Positions 10,623 through 23,677 of a stretch of 64,000 nt of DNA are shown here, in pieces. The notes beneath the pieces are model-generated. The model had not been told where the DNA came from. It was given only the letters and a program-made list of their open reading frames with translations, and did no database searches. The stretch comes from Chenopodium formosanum. Taxonomy: Eukaryota > Streptophyta > Magnoliopsida > Caryophyllales > Amaranthaceae. Every line of letters starts with the position of its first letter. The stretch's first letter is position 1. The stretch covers positions 37,173,165 through 37,237,164 of the forward strand of contig CM044868.1 in assembly GCA_024500155.1 (NCBI GenBank). The letters run 5' to 3'. The position numbers and the translations under genes were made by a program.

Positions 10623-12526
10623 TGACGCGGGTTGAGACTAGGTCATTGAAACTAATCTTCCCACAGTCAAAACTTAATTTGTAAATACTTAACCAACTCA
10701 AATACTAGTATAGAGGCAAGTCAAAGATTGAACCCAAGGGAATTGGGGGAAGTTAACTATTGCTAAAGTTAAGCTATTTCGAAGAGTAAATGGATATGTA
10801 GGTTGTCTAAAATCAACTAAACAAACAAGAAAACACAAAGTAAAACAATATATCAAACACTAGGGATTTAGGATCCACATGTTCTTGCAATGGACACACA
10901 CTAATTTGGTTGGAGATTAATCAATTCGAGTATTGCGAGGGAAAATAGATAATGCAATCAAAATAGCTTAACAAGCTATCTCCTAGGGGTCTAACTAGCG
11001 CCAACTACAAAAGACTCTTCTAAAAACATCACAAACCAAACTTGATCGATAAATGTGAGCTACAAATCAATGGTCCGTATCAATGTAGGCACACAATGCA
11101 ATCTAACATGACAATTAAAGTTAGCTACTCTGTAACTAATCACACACATGCACAAAATCAATCAACCAATTTAATCACAATGCTAAATCAATCAAAAACT
11201 CCCAATTAGCTATGATCCATTACTCAAACATGCTTCACCACATCCCTAGCAAGTATAAGCAATCCTTACAAATATTGGTGAAATAAATAGAAATTATGCT
11301 TAGTATCATCAATCGTCAATCATCAACCATTATTTTCTCTCTCTAAAATCTACGAAAAAAATCTAAGAACAAGTGTTTCAATCTCTAATAATCTAATTCT
11401 AGTTCTCTCTAAAAAATATCTCTTCTAATCCTCTAATGATCTCCCTCTAAAAATAGAAAAAAGTCTATATATAGTAAAACTAAGAAGGGTTTTTCTAATC
11501 TATACCCCTAAGGTATTCGAGTTTCTAAGGTGTACCCATGCTTTTTCAAGTTTCTAAGTTGTGCCCCTCAACTCACTACCATTAATGAATGATACCCTCC
11601 TTGGGACTTCCACGTCACCAAAAGTTAACTATAAATTTAATAGAAATATGATAAAAGGTAAGGAAATGGTAGGAGAAAGAAATCTTAGCCACCGCAACCC
11701 TAATAATGATAACTGAAGCCACGAAATCACACTTTCAAATTACTTTTAAACAACTAATAATGGTACATTTTAGTATTGATAAGGAGTTGAAGGGCACAGC
11801 TTAGAAACATGAAAAAGCATGGGTACACCTTAGAAACTCGAATACCTTAGGGGTATAGCTTAGAAAAACCCAAAGAGAAGTTATTTAGATCGTCCAAGAT
11901 AGACCCATATAGGCGCGACCTTCTTCAAGAGAATGCGCGACTGCGCAAAAATGGGTATGGAACAGGAAGAGCAGGTGGTGCGCCCACGCAAGGGCCACGC
12001 GCGGCCGTTCCACTAGGCTACGCTAACTCGCCATAGTCGCTCGCGCCCGCACCTGGAACAGGGAAGCCCCCTTCACCATCAACTCAACGCTCCTCGTGCG
12101 CTCCCCTCGATGCTCTTGATAAACACGGGACATGGCAAACCGAAAATCACCTCGACAGTGGGTTCAACACGAGAATTTGTGCCCCCACGGCTTGAATGTA
12201 CGACCTAATGTCAAATGAAATTTTCACTTCTCCATGCTTAAGCTTCAAATGGAGAACACTAGGCTTCCTAATCAATGTCAAACTTGGGAATGGGTCTCGG
12301 GAATCTTTGGATAATGACCTTAACCTGAAAAATTAAAGAAAACAAACAAATAAAAGGGAAAACGACAAGAAAACCAAGAAATGCATGAAATGGAAAATCA
12401 ACTAAGTAAAGTGAAAACTAAAGAAATAAAGAGCAAAACTAAGGAAAAAAGAAAAAAAAGAGCTATAAAAGCTATCTAAAATCATCCTAAAAGAGAACAA
12501 ATGAGTGTCATAAATGAAACTCATCA
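10623..12526 (-). repeat. Athila-like LTR, left copy (contains a MITE)
   Basis: Runs on the minus strand from TGATGAGTTTC (12526) to ...CGCGTCA (10623). About 1.9 kb, of which 385 bp is a MITE. The right-arm copy (54676-56322) lacks the MITE. The start is inferred from the point where copia gag sequence stops in both copies. Confidence 0.6.
11487..11871. mobile_element. Long-TIR (foldback / MULE-like) MITE
   Basis: GGGTTTTTCTAA...TTAGAAAAACCC with terminal inverted repeats of roughly 90 bp that match almost throughout (both arms carry CTTAGGGGTATAG-like and GCATGGGTACACCTTAGAAA words). About 385 bp, no coding capacity. The right-arm copy of the Athila LTR (near 55330) has no insertion, which gives an empty site. 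The flanks are A-rich, so the TSD and superfamily cannot be fixed. Confidence 0.8.
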
Positions 12527-12712
12527 GATAAAAATGCACAAATTTCTTTTCCAATCAAGAATATTTGGCACACTCAATTTCTCCCTATCAAGAATGAAGC
12601 GTAATGAAAATCGGTTGTTTGAGTTGTTCGCATACATGTTTCTACGATTGAAAGAATTTGAAATGAAAAACCATTCATAATACAAAATAAGATTGAATTT
12701 GAAAGCATTCAT
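12527..12712 (-). pseudogene. Ty1/copia gag N-terminus, left copy
   Basis: The minus-strand ORF has FSLRFILDREKLSVPNILDW then KRNLCIF, a match to the copia Gag N-terminal pattern (SIL..KL.GPN..DWKRNL.I.L). It stops exactly where the Athila LTR begins (12526), so an Athila element inserted into a copia gag. The right copy (54490-54675) differs at 4 of 62 residues and has the better preserved GPN form. The region 12713-13054 is copia leader or flank without other features. Confidence 0.6.
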
Positions 12713-13369
12713 GCTAGTTTCAAACTTATTTAAACATCTTATTCACATATTTAAAATTGTTTCTTTTTCAGGAAAATAAGGCAATTCTAAGATCCAAAGA
12801 ATAAATAAGTGATTAAGCATGTGTTGGTTTGTCTTAACACTTATTACTCTAAGGTAAGAAACATTTTGCTAATGGCTCCAAGCCACTCTTGGTTTGATAA
12901 AGCGTCGCATCTACTGCTCTCGTGACAATTTATCTCTTTTTCCACGACATGTAAGGACTCATTACTCATATCGATGAGTTTAACCAAAACCAACATGCAT
13001 ACACGGTATGCCTTACGTTCCTAGGAAAGTAGTGATGCCTTGCTTTGGCGAAGCTGTATACACCCATTTGTTTCTCCCCAAAACCAAACCTAATGAAGAG
13101 TACCTTTCACGTCAAATCATAATCGAATGAAGTTAAAGTGTGGAAAATCTAGTGTCGCGGTTAGTTTTTAATTCTTTTCTTTCTCTATATTTTTGAAAAC
13201 TTATTTTAAAGAAAACATCCAATCCAGTTTATTTTGGTCCATATCAAGGGTTCAATAATAACATAGTTGGATGGGGCTTTAAAAGACCTTTCCAAAGATA
13301 TATTATAAGCCCAATTCCGATGAATAATGAGGAAGTTATGGCCAAAATACTAAATTGGGCCTAAACTGG

Positions 13370-14178
<809 letters not shown>

Positions 14179-14790
14179 TGGATTTCACCTACGACCCAAT
14201 GATCATGTGGAGGGTCCAAATGTTTAATCCTATTCCTAAACTAATTAGGATTAATTAGAAGCTTCTATAAGTTTCTAAAAGATCTTAATTATCCTGTTTG
14301 AAAAGATAAGATTACAGAATTTGAGTTAAATAAAAACTTTCCTTTTTTAAAACTCTCCTTTCCTTTAATTCAAATTCTATTCGAATTTAAAGATGTTCAA
14401 AGACAGTCAGATATTATTTTCGTGCCTTATAATATTTATCCAAATCTTATATGGTTGGATAGACATTGAAATTATCTTTTTAATGATATATTATAATATT
14501 AATTCCGAGCTATAACGAAAAAGATATGAATGAGATACAAAATTCTATCCAAAGCTGATACCGTCCTACTATTTCGGCCATATCTTTTTATTTAAAATTT
14601 TTTTCAATCGGATTTCAATTGAGTTGGAAATTAGACTTCAAGATATTTCCAACAACATATTATATGCCTTATTTAAACTTCTGCAGCAAAAGATATGATA
14701 AAAACAAAATCTGCAAAAACTGCTGTCCATCGAATTCTATTTCGATTCGAATTCGGATTCCTTTCTGATTCTTTGACCCTCTTTTTTCTC

Positions 14791-14798
14791 TATAAATA
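14791..14798 (+). promoter_or_regulatory. LTR TATA box
   Basis: TATAAATA within CTCTATAAATAGAGGTCATA, about 30 bp before the point where this LTR is truncated. The leader it once drove is deleted. Confidence 0.55.
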
Positions 14799-14822
14799 GA
14801 GGTCATATCTCCCCTTTTTTAC

Positions 14823-17100
14823 CAGCAAGGTTCGGCTAGAGCTACGTTCGTCCTGATTCCTAACGAATACGTAGGCAACCTCACATTGAGGTGAGGCCGT
14901 AATAAACATGCATTCATATTCACATTCATATTCACACACCATAATCATATCAAGGGATCTCCTATGCTCATCCCTATCTACTTAGAGCTAGACTTGGGGG
15001 CTTGATCCTTACATCATTAGCTTACCTAGCCTAAAGAATCACCACCATTTGACTCTTCTCAATATATCTTTCCATAACTTAGCCTTTGCGGCCTAACCTT
15101 AATGTCACTATCACGCACATCACATATACATGACCAAATATTCCTTCCCTTAGGAACCCCTTCTCATGAAATCTTAACACAACGCTGAAGCATGCCTTGT
15201 CATATCAAGATCAATCATCATTGCATCACAAAGAATGAAGTACTTAGCCTCCGCGCCTAAGTTACAAAAATACTTTCATTATCGAGTCAACTAGGATAGT
15301 CTATGATGTTACAATCCTTGTACTATGAGAGATAACGTTAACGGGTTAAGCTCATTCAAAATGCATCTTCAAAACACTTTACTTCGATTCTTTTTCGCAT
15401 CTTTCTTTTTCGGGAGAGAGTCAGTACCCTCCACAAAAATGACTAAGTTTTTTTTGCTTTTTTGCATTTTTGAGTCGCACGATCACATTACGATGCACAC
15501 ACGAGTCATGTATACATTGAGTCATGTCATGTCATATCACCTTGATTTAAGTCTAACACACGAGTCGTCATACCTTGAGTCATGTCAAGTCAATGAGTCA
15601 AGCAACACTAAACTTTAGGTCAACCCTAAGATAATTAAATAAATATTAGCAAAGTCCTATAGTCAAAGATATAAATGCAGGTACATCCCAGCACGCAAGA
15701 ACATTCCCAAATTTTTTCAAAAAAAAAATCGCGAATATGACCACAAGAGATTCTTCCAAGATGAGAGGAGTTTGAGCAAAATTAAATGGATTAGTAAATT
15801 GAAGATGAAGAACTTTAATTTACAAAAGATTTGAGCGGATTTGGTTGACAAAAAACGACCAAGTTCAAAGTTCGAAGCAAAACCAAGCAAGAGCAGAATA
15901 GGGAAAACCCGACTCCAGTTCCAGACGACAACATCTAGCGTCTAGCAACAGATTTTAGTGCTTGGCGCTAGAGCCAAAATTATGGAGCCAACAACTTTTC
16001 AGCGACGACAGAATGCTCAGCTACTCAGAATGGTTATTTTGATCTCATACAGCAATTTTGGGTTCCTTGGTACGCCAGTTAGCCCCTATAAGCAACTTGA
16101 CATGGTTTAGTAATCGGCTCGTTTATAATCGCAAATAAGTGATCAACCTGACGAAAGATCGCCTCACTTAGCTTAAAACGCCTAAACATTGGCTCATTGC
16201 AAAGGCACCAACATAATGGTTCACAAACACAAAGGCACCGACATACTAGTTCAGAAGCACTGACATACATGTTCACAATTCAAAGAACCGACATACTGGT
16301 TTACAAGTAGCAGAAGCGCCGACACACTGGCTAAAGCAAAGTTCAAGCAAGCTTTATAGATCGAAAAGCATTGGTCTTCGGTAGCTTTCTTCGGAATATT
16401 ATTGCAACAACTGAGGATGACTTCAAGAGAGGTTATCTTTGATAGCATTCGCTAAGATTGTGGAGGTTGTCACCAAGATTTGAGAAGATAGCACGAGATG
16501 GGCGGTCTTCGATAGCGTTCACTGAGATTGTGGTGGTTGTCACCAAGATTTGAGAAGATAGCACGAGATGGGCGGTCATCGACGGCATTCGCTAAGATTG
16601 TGGAGGTTGTCACTAAAATTTGAGAAGACCGGTTCGTGATGAGGCGGTCTTCGACGAATTTTGCTATGATTGGAAAGGTTGTCGCTATGATTCAAGAAAA
16701 AGACTTGAGATGTAGTAGCATTGATCGACGGTGTTCCCTATATTGCTAAAAATCATCAAAACAAACAGCAAGATGGTGTTCCCTAGATTGTGGAGGGTTG
16801 TCACAAACAACTGGAGGTGATTTCAAGAGAAGTTAACTTCAATAGCGTTCTTTAACTTGCGGAAGGTTGTCACAACAACAACAACAGATCGGTTACCTTA
16901 AAAGACATGTGCTCGACTGTGCAAGATACGCGTTTCTTAACTCTTTTATCTGTTTAACTAGTGCTAGTTTTTCAAGTATCGGCGTTACAAGAGTGGTTTA
17001 GGGTCGTAGAAAGTTCTAAATCATTCTCCGTCCCTATCAATACTTTGACTTTTGTTTTCGAAACTTGCGTTTCTCCAAACTCAGTCAAAGTAGGGGCTTC
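14823..17100 (+). mobile_element. 3' internal region of the deleted gag-only element (left arm)
   Basis: Inverted copy of about 46221-48400. It includes the GTTCGGCTAGAGCTACG block (about 14831-14915), a GC-rich GCGCTA cluster (15930-15980), a 70-bp tandem array and the PPT CAAAGTAGGGGCTTC ending at 17100. Antisense and sense ORFs of 60-100 codons (for example 15325-15618, 16251-16448) also appear in the right arm with few changes, but they resemble no known protein. Confidence 0.75.
16395..16870. repeat. 70-bp tandem array (left copy)
   Basis: AAGATTGTGG recurs at 16454, 16524 and 16594, a 70-bp period, with degenerate units either side. Each unit contains GGTTGTCACCAAG and GAGATGGGCGGTC. 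It is the counterpart of 46440-46930 in inverted orientation. Confidence 0.8.
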
Positions 17101-17190
17101 TGTAGACACCCATTTGTGTCTACCAAAAGCCAAACCCAGTGATGAGTACCTTTCACGTCGAATCATAATCGAATGAAGTGAAAGTGTGGA
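17101..17190 (+). repeat. LTR start fragment fused to gag
   Basis: Follows a PPT and begins TGTAGACACCC, but only 90 bp remain. At GTGGA (17186-17190) it passes directly into gag of the next element. Both parents contain GTGGA at the join (LTR AAGTGTGGAAA, gag TTGGTGGACAAG), so the junction has 5 bp of microhomology. Confidence 0.75.
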
Positions 17191-18423
17191 CAAGGAGTTT
17201 CTTCCGCAGAAATTCAATGCCAACAATATCCCTAGGTTCAAGGTAACTGACAACCCTTATTTCCACTTCAGAACTTTCGAGACCATAATGAACATTAAGG
17301 GGCCGGGATTGATAGGAATGTCTTTCATTCCTTGTTTTCTTTATCTCTTGAAACCGTTTGTCAACAATGGTTCTTTTCCTTTGACAATGAGAAAACATCT
17401 ACTTGGGAATCTATTGTAAACGGTTTCATTGATAGGTATAAGTATAATATTCAAGTCAAAACCGACTTTAATAAACTTGAGATGCTAAGAAAAAAAGAGA
17501 ATGAAGGATTTACTCTTTTCTTTAATAAATGGAGGGAAACTCCTGCTAAGATGATTGAGGTGCCCTCCGAAAAAGAATCTGTAAGGATGTTTATCAACAA
17601 TCTCCAAGATAAATATTCAAAGCATTTAAAATATCAACATAATTTGAATACTTTTAAGTACGTCTATGACATCGGTATTGAAATCGAAGATGATCTTGCA
17701 AAGGAAAAAGCTGCTAACAATAATAACCACAGTAGCTGAAAAGGAAAGAAGAACGACAATCCTTCTTCTTTTGAAAACGCCCACTGTAGTAAAAATGTTA
17801 GTACCTTTGATCTCAATGAAGTCTTAGCCATGGACAATCAAGGATCCAAAAGAAAACCCAAAAGAGAGCTCATACCCATTGGAATGACCTACGATATTGC
17901 TTTCAATCGTCTCGATGATTAATCAAAACTATTGGCCCTACCGAGGATCCAATGCCAGAAAAGCGATCTTCAAGATGGGATCCTAATTCTTATTGCAAGT
18001 ACCATCAAGGAAATGGTAATACCACAATAATAACCACAGTAGCTGAAAAGGAAAGAAGAACGACAATCCTTCTTCTTTTGAAAACGCCCACTGTAGTAAA
18101 AATGTTAGTACCTTTGATCTCAATGAAGTCTTAGCCATGGACAATCAAGGATCCAAAAGAAAACCCAAAAGAGAGCTCATACCCATTGGAATGACCTACG
18201 ATATTGCTTTCAATCGTCTCGATGATTAATCAAAACTATTGGCCCTACTGAGGATCCAATGCCAGAAAAGCGATCTTCAAGATGGGATCCTAATTCTTAT
18301 TGCAAGTACCATCAAGGAAATGGTAATACCACTAATGAATGCTACAGGTCAAAATCTCATTCAAGATATCATAGAAGCAAACAAGATCCCATTGCCTCTA
18401 GCTAGAAAGAAGACTGGGTGATG
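17186..18423 (+). pseudogene. Tat/Ogre-type gag (retrotrans_gag), frameshifted and internally duplicated
   Basis: Encodes the mid and C-terminal part of a Tat-like Gag: FNANNIPRF, NPYFHFRTFETIM, then in another frame SLSLETVCQQWFFS, TSTWESIVNGFIDRYKYNI, EGFTLFFNKWRET and DIGIEIEDDLAKEKA. This matches the retrotransposon gag domain, which builds the virus-like particle. The N-terminus is missing because the gene is fused to an LTR fragment. Breaks: a frameshift near 17310, a TGA for Trp in the GWKGKK region, and a 307-bp tandem duplication (17718-18024/18025-18331). The zinc-knuckle region CKYHQGNGN sits at both copies, the first cut by the duplication. No pol follows. Not expressed as an intact protein. 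Confidence 0.85.
17718..18331 (+). repeat. 307-bp tandem duplication within gag
   Basis: AGTAGCTGAAAAGG at 17731 recurs at 18038. The two copies look almost identical (a C/T difference in CCTACCGAGG against CCTACTGAGG), far closer than the surrounding repeats, so the duplication is recent. Confidence 0.9.
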
Positions 18424-21400
18424 ATAAAGCAAAAGATATAAGGTGGGCTTCAACGAGATGATTTTGTGACCTCTTTTTCTATTTTTCTATTATTCTTCCT
18501 TTCTCAATAAGTCTAGCATAGGAACCTTTTATTCTTCATAGATTTATTTTGTAGGATCATTCTTTCTTATCCTATAATAAAATGAGCATTTATTTTCTTG
18601 CATATGATCATTTCATTACATCACATTAAATAAAAAAAATCCATGTCAAACTGAACACAAGGTTTACCGATGATTTGAGGCACCCCTTGTAGCCACACAT
18701 ATTACCTTTCACCCTTCAAATATACAATCTTTTCTTGATAAACCACTTTGAGCCTCGTCTAATGATAGACCTTTCTTTCTTCAACCTACGTCCACATAAC
18801 CTTGGGATGGGATGGTGTGTAACTTGTGCAATTTTAAAAGCTTGAGTGATTTCGAAAAATAAAAAACAATAAGCAAAAAATAAATAAAAGTGTACAAAAG
18901 TGCAAGTATTCTAATGTCGTTGACATGAACAAGTCTTTGATAAGAACTCGTCTTGGATTGCGTTTCTTATCGAGTGCTTGGTACCGTGCCTGAGAAACAT
19001 GAATGCCAAGTGAGTGATAGAACACATGATCGGGATTCCCCACACTTATAGAAAAAGATTCAAAATAAAAAAATGCAAAAGCATAAAAAAAAAGAGAGAA
19101 AAGAGAGCTAAACAAGATTTAAAACCCTCAAGCATAAAAATATAAACATTCAAAAGCAAGGTTTCACACCTTGGGGGGCTTATCTAGGGTATTGATCCTT
19201 TATCCCCTTCTTCTTCAAACCTTTATCCTAACCACGTTACAACCCTTTAAAAGACCTTTTTGAGGTATACACACACTTGTGCGAGGTTCGGCTAGAGCTA
19301 CGTTCGGACTGATTCCTAACTGATACGTAGGCAACCTCACATCAAGGTGCGGCCGTAACAAAAATGCATTCATATTTACATTCATAATTGATCATATCAA
19401 GGGATCTCTTATGCTCATCCTTATTCACTTAGAGCTAGACTTGGGGGCTTTAACCTTACATCATTATCCTACCTAGCGGCCTAACCTTAGCGTCATTTTC
19501 ACACACTGCATAGATACATGGCCAAATATACTTCCCTTAGGAACCCTTTGTCATGAAATCTTAACACAACACTGAAGCATGCTTTACCATATCAAGATCA
19601 ATCATCATTGCATCACAAAGTATGAAGTACTTAGCCTTCGTGCCTAAGTTACTTAAATACTTTCATTATCGAGTCAACTAAGATAGTCTAAGATGTTACA
19701 ATCCTTTTACTGTGAGAGACAACGTTAATGGATTAAGCCTAGTCAACATGCACCTTCAAAAACTTCGCTTCTTTCTTTTTTCGCGTCTTTCTTTTTCGGG
19801 GGAAAGTCGGTACCCTCCACAAAAATGACAGAAATTTTTGTTTTTGCATTTCAAGTTATGTACGCATCAACTTTCATGAGTCAAAACTACGTACACACGA
19901 GTCGTATCGAGTCGAGTCAGCCTCGAGTCAGTCAATCACATTGAGTCAAAACACTTCGAGTAATGCCAAGTCAATGAGTCAAGCAACACTAAGCCTTAGG
20001 TCTACCCTAAAGAAAGATAAGAAAAGTCCTATAGTCCAAAGTATAAATGCAGGTGCGTTCCAGTGAGCAAGAACATTCCCGGATTTTTTTTTGAAAAGCC
20101 GCGAATAAAAACCTGACTCAAGCGTCAGACGATAAGGATGTCGCCTAGCGATAGAGCGAGAACACGACGACAATATGTTCTGGAAAGGGCCAAAGCAGCG
20201 ACGAGATGCGTTATCCCATATTGGATTATGCGGACCTCATACAGTAATTTCGGGTTCCTTGGTATGCAAGTTAGCCCCTATAAGTAAATTGACATGATTA
20301 GTAGTCGGCTCGATTACAATCGCAGTAAGTGATTGACCTGACAACAATCGTCTCACTAAGCTTAAGCGTCTAAGAATTGGCTATTTACAAGCATCAAGGC
20401 ATTGGTTCAAAAGCAAGCACTTATACAATAATTTTTCCAAGATTGGATTTTCATCCCCAACCGACAATATTTCTAAATATGGATTGTCGCGCATTCTTCT
20501 TAAACGACAATTTTTCTAAGATTGGATTGACATCTCTGGCAAAGTTTCCAAGCGTGGATTGTCGTGCTCCTCCTATGTTTGGAATTTTTTTTCCAAGTTC
20601 GGATTGTCATCGCTGGCAAGTTTTCCGAGATTGGATTGTCATACACCCAGTTCCTTATGGCCAAATTTCCCAAAGGATTGTCCTAGGTCTCTATTCATCA
20701 TAAATTTTGGCAATGATTCCTAAACGTGGATTGTCATTCATTTCAGTAAGTGGCAAATTTCCTCGAAGTGGATTGTCGTTCGACTCATTTTTGCAAATGT
20801 TCTAAGACGCGGATTGTCAATTGTGGCAATATTTTGCTAAAAGGATTGTTGCATAGCATTGGCAAATTTCCAAGGTGGATTGCTTTCAATAGTTATATTC
20901 CAAGAATTGGATTGTCGATCGTAGCAAAGTTCTTATGACAGATAGTTACGAAGCATTGACAACTTTTCCCAAAGTTGGATTTTTGCAAATTTTCCGAGAT
21001 ACGGATTGTAGCTTCATCGTGGCAACATTTCCAAGGACGGATTGTTATGAAGCATTGACAACTTTCCCTAAATCGGATTGTCATAAATCATGCAAGAGTT
21101 GTGTTGGCAACTATTCCCAAAGAAAAGAGGATTGTCATCATCCAAAGCATTAACATCAGAGGCACCAACATAATGGTTCACAACCAGCAAAAGCACTAAC
21201 GTACTGGCATAGCGGAAGTAAAGTTCAAGCAGTAATCATTGATCTTTAGTGAAACTCTTCAGAGTATTATCGCAACAAATGAGGGTGGTTTCAGGAAAAG
21301 CAATCTTTGATCATGTTCCCTAACTTGCGGAAGATGGTCACAAAGCGGTAGAAGGTCATTTCAGGCGAAGCAATCTTTGATAGTATTCTCTGGCTTGCAG

Positions 21401-21790
21401 AAGACTATCAAAGCGGAAATTGGAGGCAGTTACAGGCGTAGTAGTCTTCAGGCGGTATCCTTTAGCTTGAGGAAAATGATCAAACAAAAGAAGCTCTTTG
21501 TTTAGAGACGCGTGGACATATCAACATCAAAATAGCAAGATGGCGTTCCCAAGCTTGTGGAAGGTTGTCACAACAGCAAATGCAGCAACAAATCGGTTAC
21601 CTCCTAGAGACGTGTGCTCGACGGTGCAAGATACGCGTTTCTTTAACTCTTTTATCTGTTTAACTAACGCTAGTTTGCAGGTATCGGCGTAACAAGAATG
21701 ATTTAGGATCGCAGAACGTTCTGGATCATTCTCCGTCCCTATTGATACTTTGACTTTTGTTTTCAAAACTTGCGTTTCTCCAAACTCAGT
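18424..21790 (+). mobile_element. 3' internal region of the left gag element
   Basis: Non-coding, mirror image of 25575-29288. Landmarks in order: a conserved block antisense-readable as NPDH..YHSLGIHVSQARY (about 18905-19055), the GATACGTAGGCAACC block (19284-19365), a GCGCTA-type cluster (20110-20165) and the GACAATCC array. I see no gene of its own. Confidence 0.75.
20410..21140. repeat. GACAATCC/GGATTGTC tandem array, left arm
   Basis: About 17 degenerate units in which GGATTGTC or GGATTGNC recurs every 40-50 bp, with words such as TTTCCAAG and GGCAAATTTCC between. It is inverted relative to the arrays at 26220-26970 and 60700-61550. Units at 20455-20525 keep the GACAAT...ATTGTC dyad. 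Confidence 0.8.
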
Positions 21791-21805
21791 CAAAGTGGGG
21801 GCTTC
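21791..21805 (+). promoter_or_regulatory. Polypurine tract
   Basis: CAAAGTGGGGGCTTC immediately before the 3' LTR at 21806. Confidence 0.85.
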
Positions 21806-23640
21806 TATAGACACCCATTTGTGTCTCCCCAAAACCAAACCCGATGATATATATCTTTCACGTGGAATCATAATCCAATAAAGTGAAAGTGTGAAAAGTC
21901 TGGTGTTGTGGTTAATTTTTAATTCTTTTCTTTCTCTCTGATTTTGAAAACCTATTTTATGAAAATATCCAATATAGTTTAGTTTAGTTCATGGAAAGGG
22001 TCCAATAATGGTGTAGTTGGATTGGATTCAAAAAGGGCTTTCCAACAATATATTATAAACCCAATTCCGATGAATAATGAGGAAGTTATGGCCAAATTAC
22101 TAAACTGGGCCTAGTTTGACTTTTATATGCGACCCAATGATCTAGGGGAGGGCCTATTATGATTTATCATTCATAATGCAATTAGGATTGATTTTTGTCT
22201 TCTAGAATCTTCCAAAAGGTTCTTTTGAATCCAAATGTTATTAGCATTGATGATTAAGTTTTAAGAGTTTTATTCAGAATAAAAGAAATGTTTTTAAGGA
22301 AATTACAGTTTTGCCCTTCGTACGCTTAAATTTTATCTAAACATGAAAACGCATGGAAAAACTGATTGCAGTGCCGTACTACAAGTTGTCGCCTATCGAC
22401 AGGCCTGGCGTCGCGCCGACACGTTTGTCGCTGGGCGACAGGGGCGTGTTTGGCGACAACATCGCGTTTTTTCTTTTCGAAAATCTGTTTCTTTTTATCA
22501 TAATCCGACCGATTTTCGTATAAATAGCCTCCTAAAACCTCTGTTTTCAATCACCAAATCTCATCAAGAAATTCTTGATTATCTCTCTCTCTTATACTAA
22601 ACCAACTTTTCACAAACAAAATTCTGCATTCACAAGATCTAGACACACCTAGCATAATTCGAAGTTGCCTTCGCCCTAGACGTGAAAGGTTTTATATTTA
22701 TGAGGGTTTGGTCCCAATTCTTGCTTTCAATTATTTAATATAATTCATTTATTTATATTTTCTTTTAAGTTACTATCGTTTGTATTTTGTTATTAGAAAG
22801 AGATACGAGGCATCCAAGTAAGTGTTTTAATTGTTTGATTGATATTTTGATATAGAAATCATGTTTAGGATGCTTTTCCTAGTATCATGTTAGGATGCTT
22901 TTCTTAGTATGATGTTTAGGGTAAAGAATAAGTTTCTTAATTATATCAATTATGATTTCTAAGAATGCTTCCTATTTTCTTTCCTTATATCATGTTAGGG
23001 CTAAAGCTTTGATTATTGATGTTTAGTGACATGTTAGGGTTTATTATTAATCTTGTTAGTATCATGCCTAGGATCTTACTATTAATATTATGCTTATTTT
23101 AATTATGATTATGATTATTATTATGATTTATATTATGTTGCTTGATCACACCTTTTATGCATATTTAAAGGGAATTTGTACTTGTAATCACGCTTAATAA
23201 GATAATTAATAATCTTTTTTAAGGTTAATATGATTATGATTCAAGTGATCGCGAATAATAGATTTGTTTGGTCATTAATATTCAACCAACATATTTCAAA
23301 CATGTTTAGGGTTAATCTAATGATTGCATGTTAGTTAGAAAGCGCACATGAATACGAGAAGAAAAAAGTAGATGGCTATTATTAGGGCAGGTTCTTTCTC
23401 TTTTGGATTGAATTTGTACCTTCAACCCTGAACTTCCAGTCTTGGTTCCGAACCTATTGGAGTTAACGATCTCTTCGATTGTTAAGGGGTGTAACCTTCA
23501 CCCTGTGAACGGTTTACAAGTTCCTAAAACTTGTTGGCGACTCTTTTGCTCTAGCTTCCTTCCCTTTGGACGCCACCATGCTTAAGTGTATGATCACAGT
23601 GGGGTTCAAGTTTAAAGTAATGCTTAAAATATTCCCTACA
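21806..23640 (+). repeat. Tat-like 3' LTR, left arm of inner inverted repeat
   Basis: Starts TATAGACACCC (first dinucleotide mutated from TG) after the PPT and ends ATTCCCTACA, 1835 bp. It carries a TATA box at 22519-22526 (TATAAATA) and a GC-rich cluster at 22385-22470. A GGGGG run follows at 23641 and could be one TSD copy, but the partner is lost. The LTR faces the homologous one at 23678 head-to-head. Confidence 0.85.
22385..22470. repeat. GC-rich TCGCC/GGCGAC cluster in LTR
   Basis: TCGCCTATCGACAGG, GGCGTCGCGCC, GTCGCTGGGCGACAG and GGCGACAAC lie within 85 bp and form several small dyads. Its position is 50-135 bp upstream of the TATA box. Confidence 0.6.
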
Positions 23641-23677
23641 GGGGGGCATAACTCTTTTCTTTAAGAGTGATAGAATG
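23641..23677. other. 37-bp spacer between inverted LTRs (with TSD copy)
   Basis: Unique sequence between the two opposed LTRs. Its last five bases GAATG (23673-23677) are the left TSD of the element that follows. Confidence 0.85.

Noticed and set aside
21527..21871. ORF with GRHKWVS.EAPTLTEFGETQV, present at several loci
   Set aside because: It spans the PPT/LTR junction (also at 25494, 45981, 60236). Conservation reflects the LTR start and PPT.
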